From Streptomyces viridochromogenes (GTDB taxonomy: Bacteria > Actinomycetota > Actinomycetes > Streptomycetales > Streptomycetaceae): a stretch of 58,179 nucleotides of DNA. Below, piece by piece: positions 25,976 through 33,440 of the stretch. Each line of letters starts with the position of its first letter. Positions within the stretch are counted from its first letter, which is position 1. The notes beneath the pieces were generated by a model. The model worked only from the letters and a program-made list of their open reading frames with translations, was not told where the DNA came from and made no database searches. The DNA is taken from NCBI RefSeq assembly GCF_001270495.1, contig NZ_LGUR01000264.1, positions 1 to 58,179 of the forward strand. The letters run 5' to 3'. The position numbers and the translations under genes are program-made.

Positions 25976-26836
25976 TCACGCCGCCTCCGCTCCCCGCACG
26001 ATCCGCATCGCCCACCACATCCCCAGCCCCTCCAGCGCCCCGCCGACCACCAGGCACCCGATCCCCGCCCCGGTATGCAGCAGCACATGCAGCGGCTCAG
26101 CCCCCATCGCGGCACCGAGCAGCAGCCCGAGGACCGGCAGGCCGGCGAGCATCACCACCGTCGACCGAGCCCCGGCCAACTGGGCTCTCAAGTCGGCACG
26201 TTGGTCCCGTTCAGCCCGTAACGCACCTTCCAGCCGGTCGAGTCCGGCCGCGAGCCCCGCGCCCTGGTCCACGGCCACCCGCCAGCACGCCGCCAGGCCC
26301 AACAGGCCCTCGGCGCCTGGCTGCCGTCCCGCGGCGGCGATCGCGCCCGGCACATCTCCGCCGAACCTCGCCGCCGCCAGCACCGCGGCCTGCGCCTCAC
26401 CGAGCCCACGGGAGTCCCGCGCCGCCCACAGCAACGCCTCACCGGGTTGCCGTCCCGCCCGCACCTCCCCGGCGAGCGCTCCGCACAGCGCGATCACCGC
26501 GTCCCCGCGGCGTTCCCGCGCCCGCCTCGCCTCCCCCGCCAGCCGCACCCGCCGCAGCAACGGCACTCCGACCGCCCCCGCCACGACCGGCAGCACCGAC
26601 GAGCCCAGCACGGCCAGCGCCAGCCCAACAGCCGGCGCCCACCATTCGGCCCGCAGCCGCCCTCGCAGCCGCCGCAGCTCCCCGGCCAGCTGCCGCCAGT
26701 CGGGCGGACCGGCACCCACCGCCCCACCGCCCGCGAGCAGCAACTGCGCCCGTCGCGCCCCGGAGTTCGGCCCGCCCAGTAAGCAGACCGCCGCCCCGAG
26801 ACACACAACGGCCGCTCCCCACGACACCTCACCCAC
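25976..26836 (-). CDS. tadB: TadB-type inner-membrane platform protein (T2SSF domain)
   Basis: The 286-aa protein starts with GTG (MGEVSWGAAVVCLGAAVCLLGG). It has an N-terminal membrane helix, a pair of helices near 65-90, the T2SSF core (VIALCGALAGEVRAGRQPGEAL... GGDVPGAIAAAG... LGLAACWRVAVDQGAGLAAGLDRLE) and a C-terminal pair of helices (VVMLAGLPVLGLLLG and onward). This is the partner of TadC in the pilus platform. The 141-bp gap from tadA carries degenerate tandem repeats. Confidence 0.8.
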   Translation of the reverse strand: MGEVSWGAAVVCLGAAVCLLGGPNSGARRAQLLLAGGGAVGAGPPDWRQLAGELRRLRGRLRAEWWAPAVGLALAVLGSSVLPVVAGAVGVPLLRRVRLAGEARRARERRGDAVIALCGALAGEVRAGRQPGEALLWAARDSRGLGEAQAAVLAAARFGGDVPGAIAAAGRQPGAEGLLGLAACWRVAVDQGAGLAAGLDRLEGALRAERDQRADLRAQLAGARSTVVMLAGLPVLGLLLGAAMGAEPLHVLLHTGAGIGCLVVGGALEGLGMWWAMRIVRGAEAA

Positions 26837-26842
26837 TCAGCT

Positions 26843-26936
26843 CACCGAACCCCTCGTGCCACCGACGCTCGTCATGCCACCGAACCCCTCATGCCACCGA
26901 CTCCTCATGTCACCGAACCCCGCATGTCACCAAGAC
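26843..26936. repeat. Degenerate about 17-bp tandem repeats in the tadA-tadB spacer
   Basis: About five units share CATG(C/T)CACCGA(A)CCCC; clear copies begin near 26872, 26890, 26906 and 26923. They fill most of the 141-bp untranslated gap within the tad operon. Confidence 0.65.
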
Positions 26937-26977
26937 CGTCACGATCACCACAGCCCTTCGGCCCGCCGCCCGCACCC

Positions 26978-28567
26978 TCACTGCCACGCCCCTTCCGGCG
27001 CGCCCGCGCCCGCACTGCCACGGCGCCCCTCATCGCCCTCACCCCGAAGCAGCCCCCGCAGCCGCTCCCACCCCCGCTCGCAGACGAACCCCTCCGCGCG
27101 CCACCGCAACGCCGGTACCGTCCGCACCAACCCCGACGGCTCCCGCTCCAGCACATGCACCTCCGCGATCCGCCGACGCCCGGACCGGTCGCGTACGAGA
27201 TGGAGTACGACCGACAGCGCGGCAGCCAACTGGCTGTGCAGGGCGGCCCGGTCGAGCCCGGCCGCCGTGCCGAGGGCCTCAAGGCGGGTCGGGACGTCGG
27301 CCGCCGCGTTGGCGTGGACGGTCCCGCAGCCCCCTTCGTGGCCGGTGTTCAACGCGGCCAGCAGATGGACCACTTCGGCCCCCCGCACCTCGCCCACGAC
27401 CAGCCGGTCCGGCCGCATCCGCAGCGCCTGCCGCACCAGGTCCTCAAGGGTGACGAGCCCGGCACCCTCCTGGTTGGCGGGTCTGCTCTCCAGCCGTACG
27501 ACATGAGGGTGTTCCGGCCTGAGCTCCGCCGAGTCCTCCGCGAGCACGATCCGCTCGCCCGCCCCGACCAGCCCGAGCAACGCGCTCAGCAGCGTCGTCT
27601 TGCCGCTGCCCGTCCCACCGCTGATGAGAAACGACAACCGTGCGTCGACCAGCGCCCGCAGCACCCGGTCCCCACCCGGCGGTACCGTGCCGGCCGCGAC
27701 CAGCTCGTCGAGCGTGAACGCCCTCGGCCGTACCACCCGCAGCGCCAGGCAGGCGCAGCCGACGGCGACCGGTGGCAGCACCGCGTGCAGCCGGGTCCCG
27801 TCGGGCAGTCGGGCGTCCACCCAGGGCCGCGCGTCGTCCAGTCGCCGCCCGGCCACCGCGGCAAGGCGTTGCGCGAGGCGTCGTACCGCCGCGGCGTCCG
27901 GGAAGGACACGGAGGTCAGCTCCAGGCCGCCGCCCCGATCGACCCAGACCCGGTCCGGCGCCGACACCAGCACGTCCGTCACCGACGGATCGGCGAGCAG
28001 CGGCTCCAGCGGACCGCTCCCGACCAGCTCGGACCGCAACTGCTGGGCGGCCCCGAGGACTTCGGCGTCGCCCAGCACCCTGCCCTGCTCCCGCAGGGCC
28101 TGCGCCACGCGCGCGGGCGTGGGCTCGCCGCCGCTCTCGGCCAGCCACTGCCGCACCCCGTCGAGCAGCCCCGACGGCATACCCGCCCCGGCAGCCGTCC
28201 TGTTCGATGCCCATGGCCCAGCCGCGGGCCAGCCTCGATCGGCCGACTCCCGCCGTTCGGTGGCCGTGCTCGCCGCAACCTCAGGCCGGCGCCGCACCAC
28301 AACGGCCCTCGTCGAGCCGTGCTGCCCCCGCCGTGCCGCATCGGCGCTGACCGAACCGTCCGACCCCCGCGGCGCGACAGCTTCGCTCGCCGAGCCCTCC
28401 AACGCCCATTTCGGGGCGGCCCTGCGGGCCCTCCCGCCCGGCGTCCCGCACGACCGCCACCGCTCGGGAGACGCCCGCACCGAACCACCCGTGCCACCGC
28501 TCACCCAGTCCAACCCCGCACCCGGCCTCATGCCCTCACCCATGCCGCCACTCATGCCGTCGTTCAT
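26978..28567 (-). CDS. tadA: TadA/CpaF-family secretion ATPase
   Basis: The 529-aa protein starts at an ATG overlapping the stop of the TadZ/Ssd gene (ATGA, 28564-28567). The first about 130 residues are low-complexity and Arg/Gly/Ser-rich, unusual in length. The rest is a hexameric secretion ATPase: an N-terminal domain (GPLEPLLADPSVTDVLV), Walker A GGTGSGKTT (about 318-326), an Asp-box LAEDSAELRP, Walker B RLVVGEVRG and a His box GTVHANAAAD. It should power pilin assembly or secretion with TadB and TadC in the same operon. Confidence 0.92.
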   Translation of the reverse strand: MNDGMSGGMGEGMRPGAGLDWVSGGTGGSVRASPERWRSCGTPGGRARRAAPKWALEGSASEAVAPRGSDGSVSADAARRGQHGSTRAVVVRRRPEVAASTATERRESADRGWPAAGPWASNRTAAGAGMPSGLLDGVRQWLAESGGEPTPARVAQALREQGRVLGDAEVLGAAQQLRSELVGSGPLEPLLADPSVTDVLVSAPDRVWVDRGGGLELTSVSFPDAAAVRRLAQRLAAVAGRRLDDARPWVDARLPDGTRLHAVLPPVAVGCACLALRVVRPRAFTLDELVAAGTVPPGGDRVLRALVDARLSFLISGGTGSGKTTLLSALLGLVGAGERIVLAEDSAELRPEHPHVVRLESRPANQEGAGLVTLEDLVRQALRMRPDRLVVGEVRGAEVVHLLAALNTGHEGGCGTVHANAAADVPTRLEALGTAAGLDRAALHSQLAAALSVVLHLVRDRSGRRRIAEVHVLEREPSGLVRTVPALRWRAEGFVCERGWERLRGLLRGEGDEGRRGSAGAGAPEGAWQ

Positions 28568-29667
28568 GCCGCCCTCGCCTCAAGCACCGCGCGCTCCCAG
28601 AACTCCCGGCAGAACCGCGCCAGCGGCCCACGCCCCACCGCCCCCGGAGGCTCCTTGCTCTCGTGCGGCGGCAGCAGTCCCGACTCCAGCGGCACCTCAC
28701 CCAGCAGCGGCAGCTCCAGCAGACGCGCCACCTCGCGGTCGTCGAGCCCGGGCGCGTACGGCCCGCGTACGGCCACCCGCAGGTCCCGCAGGACCAACTG
28801 GACCGCGGAGGCCACCTGGCGAGCCGCCGCGACGGCGCGCAGTTCGGCGGGGACCACGAGGATGCCGACGTCGAGTTGGGCGAGGGCCTCGGTCACCCCG
28901 TCGTCGATACGGCGGGGCAGGTCGACGACGACCGTGCCGCCCCGGCGCCGGGCCGCGGCCAGCACCGCGCGCATCGCCGGTGGCGGGACGGCGACGCAGG
29001 CGCCGCGATCCCAGCTCAGGACCCGCAGGGAGTGCAGTTTCGGCAGCGACTCCTCCAGGGCGCCGCTGCCGAGCCGCCCGCGTGAACCGGCGAACGCGGG
29101 CCAGCGCAGTCCGTCGGCCGCCTCGCCGCCGAGGACCACGTCGAGTCCGCCGCCCAGCGGGTCGCCGTCCACGAGCAGCGTGCGCAGCCCCTCCCGCGCG
29201 GCGGTCACGGCGAGGGCACACGCGAGCGTGGAAGCTCCGGCCCCACCGCGTCCGCCGATGACGCCGACGGTGAGGGCAGGGCGGCCGACACCCTCGGCGA
29301 CATCGGCGATGCGGTCGACCAGCCACTGCTCGCCGTCGGGCAGCATCAGGACGTGATCCGCGCCGATCTCGACGGCCCGGCGCCAGACCCCGGAGTCGTC
29401 CTGATCCCGGCCGACGAGCACCACTCCCCGTCTGCGGGCGACCCCGCGCACGCGGCGTGCGGCGTCTTCGCCGACCAGGACGAGCGGCGCGGCCTCCCAG
29501 CTGCCCCTGGGCTCGGGCACTCCGTGGTGGACCTCGGGTGTGGCGCCGGCCGCCGCGCACAGGCGCAGCAGGTCGTCGAGCAGTTCGGCGTCTTCCGTGA
29601 CGATCAACGGCTTGCCCGGCCGCCCGGAGGCGGCGGGCTGCGGATCGTCTGTGACGACTGCGGTCAC
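28564..29667 (-). CDS. ssd: TadZ/CpaE-like septum-site protein (Ssd family)
   Basis: I chose the GTG at 29667 (VTAVVTDD) because AAGGGGGA lies about 9 bp upstream; the longer frame has no family similarity. The 367-aa product has an N-terminal receiver-like pseudo-domain (PLIVTEDAELLDDLLRLCAA... VLVGRDQDD) and a MinD/ParA-type ATPase domain with a deviant P-loop (GGRGGAGAST), a LLVDGDPLGGGLD motif and VVVDLPRR. Homologues localise Tad systems or affect septum placement (Ssd, Rv3660c in mycobacteria). It is the first gene of the tad operon. The long upstream region carries the DnaA-box-like array. Confidence 0.85.
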   Translation of the reverse strand: MTAVVTDDPQPAASGRPGKPLIVTEDAELLDDLLRLCAAAGATPEVHHGVPEPRGSWEAAPLVLVGEDAARRVRGVARRRGVVLVGRDQDDSGVWRRAVEIGADHVLMLPDGEQWLVDRIADVAEGVGRPALTVGVIGGRGGAGASTLACALAVTAAREGLRTLLVDGDPLGGGLDVVLGGEAADGLRWPAFAGSRGRLGSGALEESLPKLHSLRVLSWDRGACVAVPPPAMRAVLAAARRRGGTVVVDLPRRIDDGVTEALAQLDVGILVVPAELRAVAAARQVASAVQLVLRDLRVAVRGPYAPGLDDREVARLLELPLLGEVPLESGLLPPHESKEPPGAVGRGPLARFCREFWERAVLEARAA

Positions 29668-29864
29668 GGTTTCCGTCCCCCTTCGCTGCATCACTCGCGC
29701 AGCCCTGCGGCCCCGCGATTCCCAAACGTGTGAAGAACCGGCAACCGGCCTCCATATGAACGGCCGATACGAACCGGCCAAACACGCCCGACTAACCAGA
29801 ACCGGCCATGAAGTCGGCCTGAGCGGTGCGCGTTGGAATCACGGTGCAGCGATCCCGGAAATCG

Positions 29865-29893
29865 TGTGGATCTTGGTCGATAACTGTGGACAA
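29865..29893. promoter_or_regulatory. Array of three DnaA-box-like 9-mers at 10-bp period
   Basis: TGTGGATCT (29865-29873), GGTCGATAA (29875-29883) and TGTGGACAA (29885-29893) are each separated by one base. The third is the exact reverse complement of TTGTCCACA, the Streptomyces DnaA box consensus; the others match the inverse consensus at 7 and 6 of 9 positions. It lies about 200 bp upstream of ssd. Confidence 0.5.
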
Positions 29894-30080
29894 CTCGGTG
29901 GTTGTGAATATCGCCGTCACCCAAACCGGTGACCCCCGCACCGACCCCTGTGCGACTTCCGCAGAGCAGCGCGACAGCTACACACAGTGACGAATCATGG
30001 GCATGCCGAACGGGCGCCCACAGACGCCTCACTTCGGCCCTGTGGCCGCGCTGAAAAGCGGAAAACCCACCCGGACATGC

Positions 30081-30115
30081 GACGACCCCCGCCGGGGGGG
30101 AGAGCGGGGGTCGTC
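30081..30115. terminator. Hairpin with a G-rich loop, first of a pair
   Basis: A perfect 12-bp stem, GACGACCCCCGC / GCGGGGGTCGTC, encloses an 11-nt loop containing seven G. A second hairpin, CCGACTC / GAGTCGG with an eight-G loop, follows at 30123-30146. Whether they terminate an upstream transcript or act in a leader is unclear. Confidence 0.5.
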
Positions 30116-30249
30116 TCCACGGCCGACTCGGGGGGGGAGGAGTCGGACCGGGTTAGCACGGTCGCGAACGATCCGTGACTTCCATGGTGTACCCGAGAGC
30201 CCTCTCAGGCAAACCCACGCGCCCACCTTACGCCGAATGGGCTGCGCCT

Positions 30250-31075
30250 ATGCTCAGGGTCGTGGAAAACCACTCCTTGCCCCGCACAGCGGCCTTCTTT
30301 GACCTGGACAAGACGGTCATTGCGAAGTCGAGCACGCTCACGGTCGTTCTACCAAGGCGGTCTGATCAACCGTCGGGCCGCCTTGCGAACCGCATATGCC
30401 CAGTTCGTCTTCCGCCTGGGTGGTATGGACCATGACCAGATGGAGCGCACACGCGAGTACCTCTCCGCGCTCGTCCGCGGCTGGAACGTCCAGCAGGTCA
30501 AGGAGATCGTCGCCGAGACGCTGCACGACCTGATCGACCCGATCATCTACGACGAGGCCGCCTCCCTCATCGAGGAGCACCACACCGCGGGTCGCGACGT
30601 GGTGATCGTGTCCACGTCGGGCGCCGAGGTGGTCGAGCCGATCGGCGAGTTGCTCGGCGCCGACCGTGTGGTGGCCACGCGCATGGTGGTGGGCGACGAC
30701 GGCTGCTTCACCGGGGAGGTGGAGTACTACGCGTACGGCCCCACGAAGGCCGAGGCGATCAAGGAGCTGGCCGAGTCCGAGGGCTACGACCTCTCCCGCT
30801 GCTACGCCTACAGCGATTCCGCCACCGACCTGCCGATGCTTCAGTCCGTCGGCCACCCGCACGCCGTGAACCCCGACCGCGCGCTGCGTCGCGAGGCGCT
30901 CGCGCGCGGGTGGCCGATTCTCGACTTCCATCGCCCCGTTCGGCTCAAGCAGCGGCTTCCGTCCTTCTCCGTACCGCCGCGCCCCGCCCTTGTCGCGGCC
31001 GCGGCCATAGGAGCCGCGGCCGCCACCGCGGGCCTCGTCTGGTACGCCAGCCGACGCCGTTCCGCGCTCGCCTGA
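30250..31075 (+). pseudogene. HAD-IB (SerB-like) phosphatase with C-terminal membrane anchor, frameshifted
   Basis: The first frame, from ATG 30250 (alternative GTG 30262), encodes MLRVVENHSLPRTAAFFDLD and KTVIAKSSTLT, including the DLDKT nucleophile motif. The remainder (SFYQGGLINRRAALRTAYAQ onward, with IVSTSGAE and YAYSDSATDLPML) is in the next frame and ends with a hydrophobic anchor (ALVAAAAIGAAAATAGLVWY). Between them the family normally has STLTFSRSFYQGG. The sequence lacks about 8 nt at 30341-30343, which shifts the frame. As read, the protein would end early after the nucleophile motif. The gene is the conserved neighbour of ssd (Rv3661 in mycobacteria), so a recent mutation or a sequence error is likely. 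Confidence 0.8.
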
Positions 31076-31179
31076 ACCGCACTTCCCGAGTTCCGCGCGC
31101 CTCGTTCGACACACCGGAGTCCGTTTGCCTCCGTTTTGCGAGCAAAAGTAAAGAACTGCAGCCAGACCTTCCGCTTGGT

Positions 31180-31395
31180 TGGGTCCTGGAGTACAAAGGA
31201 CTCAACGGCCCGCGAGACCAAGGACATCCGAGAGGATCACCTTTAATACGCATTTGGCCCCACGGACCGAGCATGAACACTGGGCACCCACGCGACGTCG
31301 ACCCGTCGATTACGGGCCAGCCGCACCAGGTGACGGGCAAAGTTCCCGACCTGATGGGCAACATATCGAGGACGCTTGGTAACCCGGTGAACATG
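31180..31395 (+). ncRNA. ssrS: Probable 6S RNA (position of S. coelicolor scr3559); ends approximate
   Basis: The call rests mainly on gene order. In S. coelicolor the 6S RNA scr3559 is encoded between the HAD phosphatase gene and the next gene of this same block. The segment folds plausibly as an interrupted hairpin: ACCAAG (31217-31222) with CTTGGT (31375-31380), TGGCCC (31255-31260) with GGGCCA (31314-31319), and a 3'-side local hairpin CAGGT-GA-CGGG/CCCG-ACCTG (31328-31353). It is followed by strong terminator-type hairpins on the plus strand. 6S RNA binds housekeeping RNA polymerase holoenzyme and modulates transcription in stationary phase. Exact ends and strand were not determined experimentally here. 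Confidence 0.55.
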
Positions 31396-31398
31396 CCA

Positions 31399-31426
31399 GC
31401 GGCGGTACGAATCCTCGTACCGCCGC
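31399..31426 (+). terminator. Perfect 12-bp hairpin downstream of the 6S locus
   Basis: GCGGCGGTACGA / TCGTACCGCCGC pair perfectly around loop ATCC. No T-run follows, but Streptomyces terminators often lack one. It may end the 6S transcript. Confidence 0.65.
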
Positions 31427-31452
31427 AACTCTTACGAGCCCCTGCTCTTATG

Positions 31453-31472
31453 AGCCCCCACGCGGGGCTTTT
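31453..31472 (+). terminator. Rho-independent terminator with T-run
   Basis: AGCCCC / GGGGCT pair around CACGC and are followed by TTTT CGCG TTTT on the plus strand. It lies 32 bp before the stop of the convergent Fic-like gene. Confidence 0.75.
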
Positions 31473-31503
31473 CGCGTTTTACGACACCCCACGCACGCGT
31501 GCT

Positions 31504-32328
31504 TTACGCCGCGCCACGCTGCAGCGCCTCACAGACTGCCGTCGACTCGCGTGCCCCGAGCTCGACCGCCTTGCCGCAGTGGGCGATCCAGGCGGCCATG
31601 CCGTCGGGGGTGCCGGAGACGTAGCCGTCGAACGCCGCCAGATAGGCCGCGCGACCCAGTTCCGCGTGGCCGACCTCGGCCGGGCAGACGGACTTCGGGT
31701 CAAGGCCGCTGCCGACCAGGACGATGCGTTCGGCCGTGCGCGCGATCAGGCCGTTGTGGGAGGTGAAGGGCCGCAGCGCGAGGAGTTCACCGTGCACGAC
31801 GGCGGCCGTCACCAGCGCGGGCGCCGAACCGCCGGCGATGATCAGCTCCGAAAGCCCCTCCAGCCGGCCATGCGCCTCCGCCGCGCTCGGCAGCGGCAGC
31901 TCGACCAGCGGCTCGTCGACGGGCTCGCCCCCCTGCCGCGGACGTCCGACCCGGTCGTCGTCGCTCGCGGCGGCCACCAGGTGCAGCCGGGCCAGCACCC
32001 GAAGCGGCGACTGCCGCCAGATGGACAGCAGTTGCCCCGCCTCAGCCGTCAGCCGCAGGGACGCGCCCATGACGCGCGCCTCGTCGTCACCGCTGAAGTC
32101 GGTACGCCGACGCACCTCTTCGAGCGCCCAGTCGGCCCCGGACAGCGCCGCGGAGCCACGGGCTCCGCGCAGGGCCGCCTCGGAGGTGATCTCGTTGCTG
32201 CGACGCCGCATGATCCGGTGCCCGTACGTGCGGTCCACAGCCTTGCGCACGGACTCCACGGACTCCGGCACTCCGGGCAGTGAACCGAGGGCCGCGAGCG
32301 GATCGGCGGCCGCGCCTGTCGTACTCAT
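31504..32328 (-). CDS. Fic/DOC-fold protein with degenerate active-site motif
   Basis: The 274-aa protein starts with an ATG at 32328 that lies in the middle of a perfect 22-bp palindrome. The N-terminal half is helical and charged (YGHRIMRRRSNEITSEAALRGARGSAAL). The C-terminal half has a Fic-like helix: HGELLALRPFTSHNGLIART aligns with the Fic motif HxFx(D/E)GNGRxxR, but the leading His and the GNGR core are altered. AMP transfer is therefore doubtful. It is a conserved Streptomyces gene next to the HAD gene and 6S RNA. It is divergent from the CooC-type ATPase gene. The function is unknown. Confidence 0.65.
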   Translation of the reverse strand: MSTTGAAADPLAALGSLPGVPESVESVRKAVDRTYGHRIMRRRSNEITSEAALRGARGSAALSGADWALEEVRRRTDFSGDDEARVMGASLRLTAEAGQLLSIWRQSPLRVLARLHLVAAASDDDRVGRPRQGGEPVDEPLVELPLPSAAEAHGRLEGLSELIIAGGSAPALVTAAVVHGELLALRPFTSHNGLIARTAERIVLVGSGLDPKSVCPAEVGHAELGRAAYLAAFDGYVSGTPDGMAAWIAHCGKAVELGARESTAVCEALQRGAA

Positions 32329-32338
32329 GAGTACGACA
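32317..32338. promoter_or_regulatory. Perfect 22-bp palindrome over the start codon of the Fic-like gene
   Basis: The arms TGTCGTACTCA and TGAGTACGACA are exact reverse complements with no spacer. The central CATG contains the start codon. It could be a dimeric-repressor operator or an RNA hairpin hiding the start. Confidence 0.7.
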
Positions 32339-32423
32339 CTACGCACCCCGGGCCCGCACCCCACGATCGAGTGGCCTTCTTCACGCACACCTGCCACGTA
32401 CAGCTATCACGCGACTACCCTTC

Positions 32424-33440
32424 GTGAACATGAAAATTGCTTTCGTCGGGAAGGGCGGCAGCGGCAAGACGACCCTGTCATCCCTGTTCATCCGCCATCT
32501 CGCCGCCGCCGGTGCGCCCGTCGTCGCCGTCGACGCCGACATCAACCAGCACCTGGGAGCCGCCCTCGGCCTCGACGAGGCGGAGGCCGCCGCGCTGCCC
32601 GCGATGGGCGAGCGGCTGTCGCTGATCAAGGACTGCCTGCGCGGATCCAACCCGCGGATCGACTCCGCCCGGACGATGATCAAGACGACGCCCCCCGGCG
32701 AGGGGTCGCGGCTGCTGCGGGTGCGCGAGAACAATCCGGTGTACGACGCCTGCGCCCGACCGGTGGAACTCGACGGCGGCGCCGTCCGTTTGATGGTCAC
32801 CGGCCCTTTCACGGACTCCGATCTGGGGGTCGCCTGCTACCACTCCAAGACAGGGGCGGTGGAGCTGTTCCTGAACCACCTGGTGGACGGCCCCGACGAA
32901 TACGTCGTGGTCGACATGACGGCGGGCTCGGACTCCTTCGCCTCGGGCATGTTCACCCGCTTCGACATCACGTTCCTCGTAGCCGAGCCGACCCGGAAGG
33001 GGGTCTCCGTCTACCGCCAGTACAGGGAGTACGCCCGCGACTTCGGCGTCATCCTGAAGGTCGTCGGCAACAAGGTGCAGGGCCAGGACGACCTCGACTT
33101 CCTCCGCGCCGAGGTCGGGGACGACCTGTTGGTGACCATCGGGCACTCGGACTGGGTGCGCTCCATGGAGAAGGGCCGCCCGCCCCGGTTCGAGTTCCTG
33201 GAGGATGCCAACCAGCTCGCCCTGCGCCGGCTGCGCACGGCCGTGGACGCCACCCACGAGCTGCGGGACTGGGAGCGTTACACCCGCCAGATGGTGCACT
33301 TCCACCTGAAGAACGCCCAGTCCTGGGGCAACGAGCGCACCGGGGCCGACCTGGCTGCGCAGATCGACCCCGGGTTCGTCCTCGGCGAGAGCGCCCTCGG
33401 CCTCACCGAGGCCAACTCCCGCCTGACTCCTACTGCTTGA
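32424..33440 (+). CDS. CooC/MinD-type ATP-binding protein
   Basis: The 338-aa protein begins with GTG at 32424 or ATG at 32430. The deviant Walker A is GKGGSGKTT (residues 9-17), followed by VVAVDADINQHLGAALGL and VVVDMTAG. This is the SIMIBI P-loop class that includes CooC, which loads metal into carbon monoxide dehydrogenase, and related maturation ATPases. No metalloenzyme operon is nearby, so the partner is unknown. The 3' end overlaps the convergent lipoprotein gene by 11 bp. The gap of 95 bp to the Fic-like gene must hold both promoters. Confidence 0.8.
   Translation: MNMKIAFVGKGGSGKTTLSSLFIRHLAAAGAPVVAVDADINQHLGAALGLDEAEAAALPAMGERLSLIKDCLRGSNPRIDSARTMIKTTPPGEGSRLLRVRENNPVYDACARPVELDGGAVRLMVTGPFTDSDLGVACYHSKTGAVELFLNHLVDGPDEYVVVDMTAGSDSFASGMFTRFDITFLVAEPTRKGVSVYRQYREYARDFGVILKVVGNKVQGQDDLDFLRAEVGDDLLVTIGHSDWVRSMEKGRPPRFEFLEDANQLALRRLRTAVDATHELRDWERYTRQMVHFHLKNAQSWGNERTGADLAAQIDPGFVLGESALGLTEANSRLTPTA

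Larger units (their letters stand above)
29668..30249. other. Divergent promoter region between the tad operon and the HAD gene
   Basis: No gene is supported in these 580 bp. It contains a 10-bp-phased array of DnaA-box-like 9-mers (29865-29893) in an AT-richer stretch (29860-29930) and two G-rich hairpins (30081-30146). Promoters for both flanking units must lie here. Confidence 0.5.
31076..31503. other. Intergenic region holding the 6S RNA locus and two hairpins
   Basis: No protein gene is supported. A motif shared with the topA-tmk gap lies at 31132-31156, followed by the probable 6S RNA (about 31180-31395), a perfect 12-bp hairpin (31399-31426) and a canonical terminator (31453-31472). 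Confidence 0.6.
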
